Positions 8,443 to 17,753 of a stretch of 64,000 bases of DNA are shown here, piece by piece. A program made the translations under genes and the position numbers. The stretch spans positions 54,454 through 118,453 of the forward strand of contig JAZDFQ010000109.1 in NCBI GenBank assembly GCA_043807765.1, in the 5' to 3' direction. The stretch is from Stygiobacter sp043807765 (GTDB lineage Bacteria; Bacteroidota; Ignavibacteria; Ignavibacteriales; Melioribacteraceae). How positions within the stretch are numbered: the first letter of the stretch is position 1; each line of letters starts with the position of its first letter. The notes under the pieces were generated by a model. The model was not told the DNA's origin, made no database searches, and worked only from the letters and a program-made list of their open reading frames with translations.

Positions 8443-8528
8443 AATGTATCTCGCTTTTGTGATGCTGATTAGACGATTCAAATGTGAGAATAGTGGTGGG
8501 ATTGAAAAAATTTTAATACTGTTTAGAA

Positions 8529-8993
8529 TTAGATTATATCACAAAAATCAGCTTCTACAACAGCTACGAGATCAGTTGGTGATAGAAAAAGCTGCATTCC
8601 CCTTACGCCGGCGCTACAAAAAATTTTATCGTGTAACTGAGCGGTTTCATCAATATAGGTAGGGAAAAGCTTCTTCATTCCGATTGGAGAACAGCCGCCT
8701 CGAATGTAGCCGGTTAACGGCTGAAGTTCTTTTACTTTGATTAATTCAATGCTTTTACTGCTGCTGGCTTTGGCGGCTTTTTTTAGGTTCAGTTCAAAAT
8801 TGCCCGGAATTACAAATACCAGCAAATCGTTCTGTTCGTTTCTAGCAACAAGAGTTTTGAAAACTGTTTCCGGCTCTGCATTTATCTTTAGAGCAACGGA
8901 AACAGCATCAATCTCGTTTTCATCGGATTCATACTCAAATGTTGAATGAGCAATATTTTTCGCTTCAAGAATGCGGACGGCGTTCGTCTTCAA
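8529..8993 (-). CDS. ybaK: Cys-tRNA(Pro)/aminoacyl-tRNA deacylase, YbaK family
   Basis: Removes cysteine mistakenly attached to tRNA-Pro, complementing ProS. The 154 residues have the YbaK layout: TNAVRILEAKNI at the start, the VFKTLVA strand with the key lysine near residue 46, the PGNFELNLKKAAKA segment, GYIRGGCSPIGMKK in the substrate pocket and a hydrophobic C-terminal strand. Length and motifs are complete. It lies between the propeller gene and prc, both on the same strand, with no sign of tight coupling to either. Confidence 0.93.
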   Translation of the reverse strand: MKTNAVRILEAKNIAHSTFEYESDENEIDAVSVALKINAEPETVFKTLVARNEQNDLLVFVIPGNFELNLKKAAKASSSKSIELIKVKELQPLTGYIRGGCSPIGMKKLFPTYIDETAQLHDKIFCSAGVRGMQLFLSPTDLVAVVEADFCDII

Positions 8994-9009
8994 AACATTA
9001 TCTCACAGA

Positions 9010-11103
9010 TTAATCTTGCGTAACTAGTTTCATTCTATTTTTCGAAAGAATAAAATCCGCTAATATTCTGCTGCTTTCTCTTAAATCATAATCAGCCGCT
9101 TTGGAAATCTCGGCCGCAACTTCTTTTTTATCTTCAATTTTGATTCCCAACAAAGTAGCTCTTTCATCCTCACGTTTCTTTCTAGCAGCTTCGGCAATTT
9201 CGCGTTCACTTTTTCGAACTTCTTGATTCAACGAAAATTCTTTTTGCTCGCGTGCTTTTTTGTAATCGTTTATCTCGTCAATCTCTAACTGAAATTCCGG
9301 ATCCTTCTTAGATCTCAACTCATGTTTCAATTTTAATTCCGGAATAATACTGCTCAAATTCATATACGGTGCGTAGTCGGAAGTTGGAATTTGATCCCAA
9401 GCTAATGCGCTTGGTCTTGATTCCTCGCCAAACTCATCAATCTCGTAACGCGATGGGAATAGAATATCCGGCGTAACACCTTTTCTTTGTGTACTGCTGC
9501 CATTGATACGATAAAATTTCGCTTGAGTTAACTTTATCTGTCCGGCTTTCTTTCCCTCAGTCTTAATCATCATTCCAAGATCTACCAATTGCTGAACAGT
9601 TCCTTTGCCCCAAGTTTTTTCGCCAAGAATTACTCCTCTTCCGTAATCTTGAATTGCCGCCGCAAAAATTTCGGAAGCTGAAGCGCTTGAACGATCAACA
9701 AGAGTTACCATTGGTCCATCATAATATACTGTTGGGTCCGGATCCCGGTCAACTTCAATTTGCTGACGGGCATCTTTCACTTGCACAACAGGTCCTTCTT
9801 TAATAAATAGGCCGGCAAGTTGAATTGCTTCTTGCAAAGAGCCGCCTCCGTTGCCGCGCAAATCCATAACAACGCCGTCAACTTTATCTTCCTTAAATTT
9901 TGAAATGATCGCTTTTACATCTCTTGTTGTACTTTTATAATCGGGTTTGCCTACACGCTGTCCTTCAAAATCCGTATAAAATGTAGGCAGCTTTACAATG
10001 CCAACTTTAAATTGCTTGCCGTTGTGCTCAAAATCTAAAACTTCACTCTTTGCCGCTTGCTCTTCCAACTTAATTTGGTCGCGCACAAGCTGAATCTCTT
10101 TTGCAATAGCGTTATCACCCTCTTCCTTCTTCAGAATTTGAAGACGAACTAAAGAGCCTTTCTTACCGCGAATTAGTTGAATAACATCATCCAAGCGCCA
10201 TCCTATTACATCAACCATCTCTCCATCTTCACCTTGAGCAACGCCAACAATTCTATCTTCTTCTTTAAGCAAATTGCTTTTTGCTACCGGACCGCCGGGT
10301 ACAACGCTTGCGACAGTTGTATAATCTCCTTCCTGTCTAAGCTGCGCGCCAATTCCTTCTAAAGAAAGCTTCATTGCTATATTGAAGTTATCCGAATTCA
10401 TCGGAGAAAAATAGTCGGTATGAGGATCAAGGCTTTGCGTGACGGAATTAATATAAATTGAGAAAACGTCTTCCGCTTCATACTGGAGAACTACTTTATG
10501 AAAATTCTCATATCGTTTTGTTAAATCGGAATAAACTTTTTTAGCTTCTTTTTTTGCGAGCACCATACTTAACGCATCACTCTTCAATCGCAAACGCCAG
10601 ATTTCATTTAGTTCATCCTCGGTTTTTGCCCAATCCGCTTTTTCACGATCCGGTTTAAAAGTCTCGTTTACAGTAAAATCGAACTCTGTTTTTAAAGTCT
10701 TCTTAACAAACTCCACTCTTTCATTCACTCTTTTTTTGAATATGTTGAAAATCTGAAACGGAATATCCAGTGAGCCTTGACGGATAAAGTCATCGAAAGT
10801 GAATCTGTATTTTTCAAACTGTTCAACATCCGATTTATAGAAATAACTTTTTGTTATATCCATGCTCTTCAAGTATTCATCAAAAATAACTGAAGACAAG
10901 GAATCGTTTAGCTGCGGTTTTTTATAATGATAGATAGAGAGCAGATTAAGAATTATCTGTCCTTCCCTCTTGTAAAACTCATCCGGAACAATAACCTTGG
11001 TGGAATCTATTTTATGATCTTTCTTCAGTACAAGATTTGGGTCTTGAGCAAGAGTTGATCCGGCAAACGCAATTAATACCAGCAGAATCGAGAATTTTTT
11101 CAT
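9010..11103 (-). CDS. prc: Tail-specific (C-terminal processing) protease, S41 family
   Basis: A periplasmic serine protease that trims or degrades envelope proteins from their C-termini. ATG 11103 is preferred because AAGGAAG lies 6 bases upstream and it starts the signal peptide MKKFSILLVLIAFAGSTLA; a second ATG at 11121 is in frame. The order is a helical N-terminal domain (IFDEYLKSMDITKSYF), a PDZ domain (LSLEGIGAQLRQ to VRLQILKK), then the protease core with GNGGGSLQEA, the Ser motif SSASASEIFAAA (about residue 470) and the Lys motif GEKTWGKGTVQ. The C-terminal extension is charged and helical (about 150 residues, DUF3340-like). About 697 residues is the normal Prc size. Confidence 0.94.
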   Translation of the reverse strand: MKKFSILLVLIAFAGSTLAQDPNLVLKKDHKIDSTKVIVPDEFYKREGQIILNLLSIYHYKKPQLNDSLSSVIFDEYLKSMDITKSYFYKSDVEQFEKYRFTFDDFIRQGSLDIPFQIFNIFKKRVNERVEFVKKTLKTEFDFTVNETFKPDREKADWAKTEDELNEIWRLRLKSDALSMVLAKKEAKKVYSDLTKRYENFHKVVLQYEAEDVFSIYINSVTQSLDPHTDYFSPMNSDNFNIAMKLSLEGIGAQLRQEGDYTTVASVVPGGPVAKSNLLKEEDRIVGVAQGEDGEMVDVIGWRLDDVIQLIRGKKGSLVRLQILKKEEGDNAIAKEIQLVRDQIKLEEQAAKSEVLDFEHNGKQFKVGIVKLPTFYTDFEGQRVGKPDYKSTTRDVKAIISKFKEDKVDGVVMDLRGNGGGSLQEAIQLAGLFIKEGPVVQVKDARQQIEVDRDPDPTVYYDGPMVTLVDRSSASASEIFAAAIQDYGRGVILGEKTWGKGTVQQLVDLGMMIKTEGKKAGQIKLTQAKFYRINGSSTQRKGVTPDILFPSRYEIDEFGEESRPSALAWDQIPTSDYAPYMNLSSIIPELKLKHELRSKKDPEFQLEIDEINDYKKAREQKEFSLNQEVRKSEREIAEAARKKREDERATLLGIKIEDKKEVAAEISKAADYDLRESSRILADFILSKNRMKLVTQD

Positions 11104-11173
11104 TAACACTTCCTTTTTCATTAATCTTAATAACTAACTGAAGTTAAGCATGAGTTGAATTTTATGAATTATT

Positions 11174-11268
11174 CTTAGTGAAACTTTGTGACTTAGTGCT
11201 TTTGTGGCTCTATTTCTTATGTTTTCTTTCGCCACGAAGTCACAAAGACACTAAGAAATCACAAAGTG
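11174..11268. repeat. Imperfect inverted repeat of CACAAAG/CTAAG words
   Basis: Left arm 11174-11208 (CTTAGTG, CTTTGTGACTTAGTG, TTGTGGC) is complementary to right arm 11231-11268 (GCCACGAAGTCACAAAG, CACTAAG, CACAAAGTG). The words repeat within each arm. Such elements are frequent between genes in this bacterial group. The element lies between the prc start and the acyl-CoA ligase stop. Confidence 0.65.
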
Positions 11269-11340
11269 CGTTACTTCAGTAACTAATACACGCAAAATAA
11301 ACTTTTGGTTTCATAAATGGCAGAATAGTAAGTGCATTTT

Positions 11341-13035
11341 CTATTCCACGTAAAGATACCGTTTGATCTTCTGAGTCGGTGTTTTTTCAAACGGCACCGG
11401 CTGCTCGATAATTCTGTTTATGCGTGAAAAAGTATTTACACGAATATTTGCCTGTACGAGTAGATCGGCAAAAATCTTTGTAATTATTTCCCGCGCTTTT
11501 GATTCGCCAAGTTTCTGAATTCTAAATTCCTTATCGATTTCCTCATAGTTGAGATAAACTCTTGCAACAAGTTGGTCTCCTTTTTCCATCACAAGAGATT
11601 CGGAAACATACGGGAATTCATTTATGATCGACTCAATTTCTTCCGGATAAATATTTTTTCCGTTTGAACCGATAATAACATTCTTCGATCTTCCTTTAAT
11701 ATAGAGATAACCATCCGAATCAATAACTCCAAGATCGCCGGTTTTAAACCAACCATCTTTTGTGAACACTGTTTCAGTTTTCTCCGGATCTTTATAGTAA
11801 CCCTTCATAACATTTGGACCTTTTACTAATATTTCTCCTTCTCCGTTCTTGGAATCGGGTTCATCAATCTTTACTTGCATCCACAACATCGGCTTACCGG
11901 CAGTCCTTAGGCGAACGCCTTCCGGTCCGGTTCCGGTAACTAGTGGAGAAGTTTCTGTTAAACCGTATCCAATTGCATAAGGGAACCCGGCTTCACTTAA
12001 AAATCTTTCAACATCGGCAGAAAGTGCCGCACCGCCGATGCAGAACATTCTCAATTCTCCGCCAAAAGTTTGCGCCAATTTTTTTCCGGCTATTCTATTC
12101 AATCTTTTTCTAATTGCTGGAATTTTATAAAGTCCTCTTACAATTGCTTTCTTATTAAATTCCGGCAAAACTCTATTTCTGTAAATTTTTTCAATGATTA
12201 ATGGAACTGCAAGCATAACAGTAGGCTTAACTTTTAATAAGGCGGGCAATAATGCTGCGGCAGTAGGAGGCTTATCCAGATAAGTTACGGAAGCACCAAC
12301 TGCCAGCGGAACAACTAATCCAAGCGTTGATTCCATTGTGTGAAACAAAGGAAGCATAGAAAGCATTCTATCGTTAGAACCCATAACAATCATATCAAGT
12401 GTAGATAAAGCATCTGAAACCACATTCTTATGTGTTAGCATTACTCCTTTAGAATGCCCTGTAGTTCCGCTTGTATAAAGTATAAGAGCTAGATTGTCTT
12501 CTTCAACTTCATCAGGAATTAATCCTACAAATTTTAATGCCGCTTCTTTAATCTTCGCAAATTCTTTTTTCCCACCCGAGATTAGTTCCTTCAACAAATC
12601 GTTCTTTGTATCGGGTGGAATAACAGTAAAATCATCCAACAAAATTCTGCTCATTAACTGATCGTAATCCAAGTCGTCTATCTTATTGAAGAATTTTGCG
12701 GAAATAAAAATCGCTTTAGATTCAGAATGACGGATTATATGATGAACTTCTTCCGAATGAAATTCCGTCATAATTGGAACAGCAATAGCTCCAATTGTAG
12801 TAATTGCAAAATATGCGATTCCCCAGTTAGGCTGGTTCTCGCTTAAAATAGCAACTCTATCTCCGGCAATAACACCTTCACTTTTGAGAAAGCGGATTAC
12901 TTCATCAACCTTAGCTTTCAATTCCAGATAAGTTATTTTGGGCTGATCAACAAAGGAGAGTGCGGGCCTTTCCGGGTATTTTTCAACCGCATTATTTAGA
13001 AGACAAAGTAGAGTCTGCTTTTTAAGAGTAATCAT
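11341..13035 (-). CDS. AMP-dependent acyl-CoA synthetase (long-chain fatty acid-CoA ligase type)
   Basis: Activates a carboxylic acid as its acyl-adenylate and then as the CoA thioester; the long-chain fatty acid assignment is by overall resemblance to FadD-like ligases. The P-loop-like motif LYTSGTTGHSKGVMLTH lies near residues 187-203. It is followed by GYGLTETSP and the hinge GWFKTGDLGVIDSDGYLYIKGR, with a C-terminal IYPEEIE segment. The usual catalytic lysine is in the C-terminal TPTQKIKRYLY stretch. The 564 residues are complete. No beta-oxidation genes are adjacent, so lipid recycling rather than catabolism cannot be excluded. Confidence 0.88.
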   Translation of the reverse strand: MITLKKQTLLCLLNNAVEKYPERPALSFVDQPKITYLELKAKVDEVIRFLKSEGVIAGDRVAILSENQPNWGIAYFAITTIGAIAVPIMTEFHSEEVHHIIRHSESKAIFISAKFFNKIDDLDYDQLMSRILLDDFTVIPPDTKNDLLKELISGGKKEFAKIKEAALKFVGLIPDEVEEDNLALILYTSGTTGHSKGVMLTHKNVVSDALSTLDMIVMGSNDRMLSMLPLFHTMESTLGLVVPLAVGASVTYLDKPPTAAALLPALLKVKPTVMLAVPLIIEKIYRNRVLPEFNKKAIVRGLYKIPAIRKRLNRIAGKKLAQTFGGELRMFCIGGAALSADVERFLSEAGFPYAIGYGLTETSPLVTGTGPEGVRLRTAGKPMLWMQVKIDEPDSKNGEGEILVKGPNVMKGYYKDPEKTETVFTKDGWFKTGDLGVIDSDGYLYIKGRSKNVIIGSNGKNIYPEEIESIINEFPYVSESLVMEKGDQLVARVYLNYEEIDKEFRIQKLGESKAREIITKIFADLLVQANIRVNTFSRINRIIEQPVPFEKTPTQKIKRYLYVE

Positions 13036-13123
13036 ATTTCTCTCTTATTTATTGGTTTGAAAATAAGTAAACTGAATACTTATTGCTTGAAGTAGAGTGT
13101 CTGAAAGATAGGTCGACGGTTTT

Positions 13124-13975
13124 TTAAACCGGATCTACGTGAACAAATACTTTGTGAACTTCATCAATTTTTTCCAGCGCGAAACGGACTTCATTTCCAA
13201 TATCGTGCGAGGCCGATGTTGTCAATTTGCCATCCACTTCCACGTGGATTTCTATATGGAATTTATCGCCTACGTAAAGCGAGCGTAAGTCGTTAATTCC
13301 TTTTACGCCTTCGGTAGCTAAAGCAATCTTCTTCACTTCATCATTGAACACGGCGCCGGCTGAAGTCCCCATTAAATAATCAATATTTTCTCTGGCAACT
13401 TCCCAGCCGGATTTGAAAATGAACATAGCAACCAGAATTCCAGCCGCACTATCTATAAATGCAAAATTAAATGCCGCACCAATAACACCAAGCAAAGCAA
13501 TTGCAGAAGCGAGAACATCGTTTATGCTGTCAACAGATGCCGCACGAATTGCCGGACTGTTAAACATCTTCGCGATTCCAACCTGGTATCTATTCAGCAA
13601 TATTTTTGTAATGATTGTAACAATTAATACTACATATACGGCAGGAATTGTGTTGATTTCTTTTGGCTCAATGAAACGCTTTATTGATTCTTCAATGATA
13701 TTTATGCCGACAACGAATGCAAAAACCGAAAGTATGAAAGCAGCGATTGGCTGTGCTGCATTATGTCCGAACTGATGTTTCGAGTCCGGTTTCTCGCGAG
13801 ACATGTTGACTGCGATTTTTATACCGAATGAAACCAGCACATCAGTAAATGAATTGAGCGCTTCGCCAATAACCGCAATTGAGTTGGATAGAATTCCAAC
13901 CACAGCTTTGATAGCAAAGAGAAAAATATTAATACCAAGTGCAACATTGGTTGCACGTTTTAGTCGTTGAGGCAT
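13124..13975 (-). CDS. Cation diffusion facilitator (CDF) metal transporter
   Basis: An inner-membrane antiporter exporting divalent metal in exchange for protons. Six hydrophobic segments are visible, followed by a cytoplasmic domain (LATEGVKGINDLRSLYVGDKFHIEIHVEVD) with the ferredoxin-like fold typical of the family. The transport site would use N41-x3-D45 in helix 2 and D149-x3-D153 in helix 5. Many bacterial CDF proteins have D or H at the first position, so asparagine there makes the substrate uncertain. The 283 residues are the standard short form without a His-rich loop. The gene may be co-transcribed with the upstream pepT through a repeat element. Confidence 0.92.
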   Translation of the reverse strand: MPQRLKRATNVALGINIFLFAIKAVVGILSNSIAVIGEALNSFTDVLVSFGIKIAVNMSREKPDSKHQFGHNAAQPIAAFILSVFAFVVGINIIEESIKRFIEPKEINTIPAVYVVLIVTIITKILLNRYQVGIAKMFNSPAIRAASVDSINDVLASAIALLGVIGAAFNFAFIDSAAGILVAMFIFKSGWEVARENIDYLMGTSAGAVFNDEVKKIALATEGVKGINDLRSLYVGDKFHIEIHVEVDGKLTTSASHDIGNEVRFALEKIDEVHKVFVHVDPV

Positions 13976-13982
13976 ATTTTGC

Positions 13983-14072
13983 TGTCATATTGAATCCCGC
14001 TTGCGGGATGAAATATCTCATTTAATTAAACAAAACAGATTCTTCTCCCGCCGTTGGCGGGATCAGAATGAC
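13983..14072. repeat. Palindromic repeat element with outer TGTCAT / AATGACA ends
   Basis: Outer ends TGTCATATTGAA and TCAGAATGACA are inverted relatives. Inside are two GC hairpins: ATCCCGC-TT-GCGGGAT (13994-14009) and TCCCGCC-GTT-GGCGGGA (14046-14062). The outer ends match the element at 60632-60693. It lies between pepT and the CDF gene and could act as a terminator or RNA-stabilising structure. Confidence 0.65.
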
Positions 14073-14079
14073 AAATGAA

Positions 14080-15330
14080 TCATGATTTCTCTTCCCAAAC
14101 TTGGGCAAGAGTTACAATTAGCTTAACAGACGCTTCCATATCTTGAACGGCAACGTATTCCAGATAGCCATGGAAGTTATGTCCGCCGGCAAACAAGTTA
14201 GGTGTTGGCAAACCAATATAGCTTAAGCGCGAGCCGTCTGTTCCACCGCGAATTGCTGATTGAATCGGCTTAATGTTTAAGCGGTTAAGAGCTTCCAGCG
14301 CGAACTCTTCAACTTGAGGATGATCATTCAAAATATATTTCATATTCCGGTATTGCTGAATCACTTCAAAATCATAAGTTGAACCGGGGAACTGTTTAAC
14401 AGTCTTCTCGCACAAATCTTTTAGGAATGCTTCGAACTCTTTCAGCTTGTCTGCGTAAAAATCTCTAATAATAAATTTAATGGTTGTAAGAGTTTCATTT
14501 CCGTTAACTGAAGTTGGATGAACATATCCTTCCCGCAGCTCTGTTGTTTCCGGCGAAAGTGTTTCCTTTGGAAGCATTTCTAAAAAGCGGGAAGCAATTT
14601 TTAGCGAGTTAATCATCTTATTCTTTGCGTAGCCGGGATGAACATTCTTACCGTGAAATTTAATTACAACTGCATCCGCACTGAATGTTTCTGTCTCAAC
14701 TTCGCCGCGTGTAGATCCGTCAATTGTGTAAGCATACTTTGCGCCATATTTAGCAACGTCAAACTTCTCTGTTCCGCGTCCAACTTCTTCATCCGGTGTA
14801 AAGCAAACTCTAATTTTTCCATGTTTAATTTCGGGATGTTGAACTAAGTAATTCATCGCATCCATTATTTCTGCGATGCCGGCTTTATCGTCTGCACCGA
14901 GCAATGTTGTTCCATCTGTCGTTATGATGTCCATTCCAATCATGTCTCTCAATTCCGGATTGCCCGCAGCATCAATAATTTTGGTTGGGTCTTTAGTCAG
15001 AACAATATCACCGCCTTGATAATTTTTATGAATTACCGGATTTACATTTGTTCCGCTAACAGCCGGAGAAGTGTCAACATGCGCAATGAAACCAATTACC
15101 GGAACATCTTTTTCAGTATTAGATGGAAGTGTTGCCATTACATAACCAAATTCATCTATTTCAGCATCTACCAAACCTACTTGCTTTAATTCATCAACTA
15201 ACTGACGAGACAGCTCTAACTGTTTCGGGTCGCTTGGAAATGTTGTCGAATCTTCGTTTGACTGAGTATCAACTTTTACATATTTGAGAAATCGGTCCAC
15301 ACAAGTGAATTTGTAATTGGAATCGAACAT
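14080..15330 (-). CDS. pepT: Peptidase T (tripeptide aminopeptidase)
   Basis: A cytoplasmic dizinc M20 peptidase that removes N-terminal residues from tripeptides. ATG 15330 is chosen because AAAGAGGAAAA precedes it and the family starts about ten residues before the FLKYVKVDTQS motif; an in-frame start at 15384 adds 18 atypical residues. Metal-binding motifs are present in order: GFIAHVDTSPA, LGADDKAGIAE, CFTPDEEVGRG with the catalytic glutamate, YTIDG, and GGHNFHG near the C-terminus. The 416 residues are normal. It is divergent from the pyrimidine phosphorylase with about 100 bases between start codons. Confidence 0.95.
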   Translation of the reverse strand: MFDSNYKFTCVDRFLKYVKVDTQSNEDSTTFPSDPKQLELSRQLVDELKQVGLVDAEIDEFGYVMATLPSNTEKDVPVIGFIAHVDTSPAVSGTNVNPVIHKNYQGGDIVLTKDPTKIIDAAGNPELRDMIGMDIITTDGTTLLGADDKAGIAEIMDAMNYLVQHPEIKHGKIRVCFTPDEEVGRGTEKFDVAKYGAKYAYTIDGSTRGEVETETFSADAVVIKFHGKNVHPGYAKNKMINSLKIASRFLEMLPKETLSPETTELREGYVHPTSVNGNETLTTIKFIIRDFYADKLKEFEAFLKDLCEKTVKQFPGSTYDFEVIQQYRNMKYILNDHPQVEEFALEALNRLNIKPIQSAIRGGTDGSRLSYIGLPTPNLFAGGHNFHGYLEYVAVQDMEASVKLIVTLAQVWEEKS

Positions 15331-15433
15331 GTTTTCCTCTTTTAGTTTAATTTTGTGAGAGCAAGTTAATAGAGTTGGCTTCATACTTCAAGCCGACTTT
15401 TTCGTGAATCGTAAGATTAATTTTGGAACAAAA

Positions 15434-16738
15434 ATGAACACAGTTGAGCTTATCCGCAAAAAGAGAAACGGGAATTCCCTTTCCGAAGAGGAAATTCAAC
15501 ACTTAATAACCAACTTTACTAACAGAACAATTCCCGACTACCAATTCTCTGCATTCTTAATGGCTGTTTTCTTAAAAGGAATGACAAAGCAAGAAACAGC
15601 CGCCTTAACTAAGGCAATGCTTTACAGCGGACAAGTAATTGATCTTTCTTCAATACCCGGGATCAAAGTTGATAAGCATTCTACCGGCGGAATTGGAGAT
15701 AAGACTTCTTTAATTCTAGCACCAATTGTTGCAGCAGCCGGAATCAGCGTTCCGATGATTAGCGGGCGTGGACTAGGGCATACCGGCGGAACACTCGATA
15801 AACTGGAAGCAATTCCCGGCTTTCGAACTGATCTTAATCTTACACGCTATAAAAGTGTTATAAAGAAATGTGGCGCTGTTTTAATTGGGCAGACCAAGGA
15901 AATTGCGCCGGCTGATAAACTGATTTATTCTCTGCGAGATGTTACTGCAACTGTTGAATCTATTCCTCTCATTACCGGAAGCATAATGAGTAAAAAACTA
16001 GCCGAAGGAATTGACGCGCTTGTGCTCGATGTTAAAACCGGCTCCGGTGCGTTTATGCAAAAATATGAAGACTCGCTTGCTCTGGCGGATTCTTTGGTGA
16101 ACACAGCTAAAGCTTTTAAGAAAAAAGTTATTGCGATGATAACAGATATGAATCAACCGCTTGGTAATTACATCGGCAACTGGCTCGAAGTTTACGAATC
16201 CGTAAAAGTTCTGCAAGGCGAGAAAGTCAGCGACTTACTGGAAGTTACACTTAATCTTTCCGGTGCAATGATTTACTTAGGAGGAAAAGCTAAATCAATT
16301 AAAGAGGGAATTGAAATTTCTCAAGAAATGATTGACAACGGAAAAGCATTCGATAAATTTTTAGAAATGACAAAATTGCAAGGCGGAGATATTTCTTATC
16401 TCAAGAATCTGGAGAAATATCCCAAATCAAAAATCCGAGTTGAATTAATAGCGGAGAAATCCGGATTTGTTGAATCGATGAATAATTACGAAATTGGAAT
16501 GGCATCACTTGAGCTTGGCGCCGGTAGAATGACTATGACAGACAAGATTGATCCAAAGGCTGGAATTATTTTCTATCCAAAGATTGGAGACAAAGTTAAG
16601 AAAGGTGACGTAATTGCAGAACTGTTTACAGACAAAAAAGAAAAAGTAGAATTAGTGAAACAAAAGCTAACAAATGCAGTTAAATATTCAACAAAGGCAA
16701 CTAAGCCGGTTAAACTTATCCATACTGTGATTAAATAA
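15434..16738 (+). CDS. Pyrimidine-nucleoside (thymidine) phosphorylase
   Basis: Splits thymidine, and in the broad-specificity form also uridine, with phosphate to give the base and (deoxy)ribose-1-phosphate. ATG 15434 fits the family start NTVELIRKKRNG; an upstream GTG at 15404 is possible but atypical. Phosphate- and base-binding segments are VDKHSTGGIGDKTSL (near residue 80), GRGLGHTGGTLDKLE, and the dispersed YSLRDVTATVES and MSKKLAEG motifs. The 434 residues agree with Pdp or DeoA. The sequence does not decide between the two specificities, so no symbol is given. The SPFH gene follows after 33 bases. Confidence 0.93.
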   Translation: MNTVELIRKKRNGNSLSEEEIQHLITNFTNRTIPDYQFSAFLMAVFLKGMTKQETAALTKAMLYSGQVIDLSSIPGIKVDKHSTGGIGDKTSLILAPIVAAAGISVPMISGRGLGHTGGTLDKLEAIPGFRTDLNLTRYKSVIKKCGAVLIGQTKEIAPADKLIYSLRDVTATVESIPLITGSIMSKKLAEGIDALVLDVKTGSGAFMQKYEDSLALADSLVNTAKAFKKKVIAMITDMNQPLGNYIGNWLEVYESVKVLQGEKVSDLLEVTLNLSGAMIYLGGKAKSIKEGIEISQEMIDNGKAFDKFLEMTKLQGGDISYLKNLEKYPKSKIRVELIAEKSGFVESMNNYEIGMASLELGAGRMTMTDKIDPKAGIIFYPKIGDKVKKGDVIAELFTDKKEKVELVKQKLTNAVKYSTKATKPVKLIHTVIK

Positions 16739-16771
16739 TGATAAGTTGTTATAACAAATAAAGGAGCATGT

Positions 16772-17641
16772 ATGTTATTCATCTTTGCAATTCTGGTAAT
16801 AGTAGTTTCTTATACAGCCTATGTAAACTTAAAGAGAACTGGAAAAATTAGAGAATCAAAATTCGCTTTTGTTGGCTATGCATTGGGCGTATTACTAATA
16901 CTCTTTAAGCTCTTTACTGTTGTACCGGCCGGAACAGTTGGCGTTGTGGATTTTCTTGGTAATGTAAGTGACAACACACTCAAAGCCGGTGTAAATTTTG
17001 TGAATCCTTTAGCCAACGTAGTTAAGTTTAATATCAAAACACAAGAAGTAAAAGAAATGATGAATGTTCCTTCTATGGAAGGTTTAAGCGTTCAGCTCGA
17101 AATCAGTTTACTCTTCAGCCTCGATCCGGAAAATGCTTCCAAGATTTATAAAACGGTTGGCGAAGACTACGCTAATGTTATTTTAATTCCACAATTCCGT
17201 TCCGTTGTACGCGGTGTTACTTCTAAGTATGATGCAAAAGCATTATACACGGCCTCACGCGAGCAACTTGCAAACGAAATTAAATCCGAACTTGAAAAAC
17301 TTGTTGGTCCACGCGGAATTAATATTGAGTTTGCACCAATGCGCCAGATCATTCTCCCACAAGGTTTAACTGTTGCCATTGAAGAGAAGTTAAAGTCGGA
17401 ACAAGAAAGCCAGCGTATGCAATTTGTTTTGAAACGTGAAGAGCAAGAAGCAGAACGTAAACGCATTGAAGCAAAAGGTATTGCTGACTTCCAGGCAATT
17501 GTTTCCCGCGGTATTAACGATCAACTTCTTCAGTGGAAAGGTATTGAAGCCACAGAAAAGTTAGCAAGTTCTCCAAACAGCAAAATTGTTGTAATTGGAT
17601 CCGGCAAAAACGGCTTACCTTTAATACTTAATCAAAACTAA
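16772..17641 (+). CDS. SPFH/Band 7 (prohibitin-like) membrane protein
   Basis: The 289 residues have an N-terminal transmembrane helix (LLFIFAILVIVVSYTAYV) and a second hydrophobic stretch (YALGVLLILFKLFTVVPAG). A Band 7 domain follows (TVGVVDFLGNVSDNTLKAGVNFVNPLA, then RSVVRGVTSKYDAKALYT). A charged coiled coil follows (QESQRMQFVLKREEQEAERKRIEAKGIADFQ). This order is that of prohibitin-type proteins, which form large membrane rings and scaffold proteases or lipid domains. Its partner protease is not visible nearby. AAAGGAG precedes the ATG, and a terminator follows at 17656. Confidence 0.9.
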   Translation: MLFIFAILVIVVSYTAYVNLKRTGKIRESKFAFVGYALGVLLILFKLFTVVPAGTVGVVDFLGNVSDNTLKAGVNFVNPLANVVKFNIKTQEVKEMMNVPSMEGLSVQLEISLLFSLDPENASKIYKTVGEDYANVILIPQFRSVVRGVTSKYDAKALYTASREQLANEIKSELEKLVGPRGINIEFAPMRQIILPQGLTVAIEEKLKSEQESQRMQFVLKREEQEAERKRIEAKGIADFQAIVSRGINDQLLQWKGIEATEKLASSPNSKIVVIGSGKNGLPLILNQN

Positions 17642-17655
17642 AGTTTGTACATTAT

Positions 17656-17684
17656 GTGCGGATATTTAACATCCGCACAGTTTT
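17656..17684 (+). terminator. Terminator after the SPFH gene
   Basis: GTGCGGAT (17656-17663) pairs with ATCCGCAC (17671-17678) across ATTTAAC and is followed by AGTTTT. Confidence 0.8.
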
Positions 17685-17753
17685 AACTTCACGCAAAATT
17701 TATCTCTCGAAACTTTCCTCGATACTAAACTGTAGAATTCGTACTTTTAGACA

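Noticed and set aside
16746..16757. Perfect palindrome TTGTTATAACAA between the phosphorylase and SPFH genes
   Set aside because: Twelve AT-rich bases can be palindromic by chance, and no regulator or second copy supports an operator.
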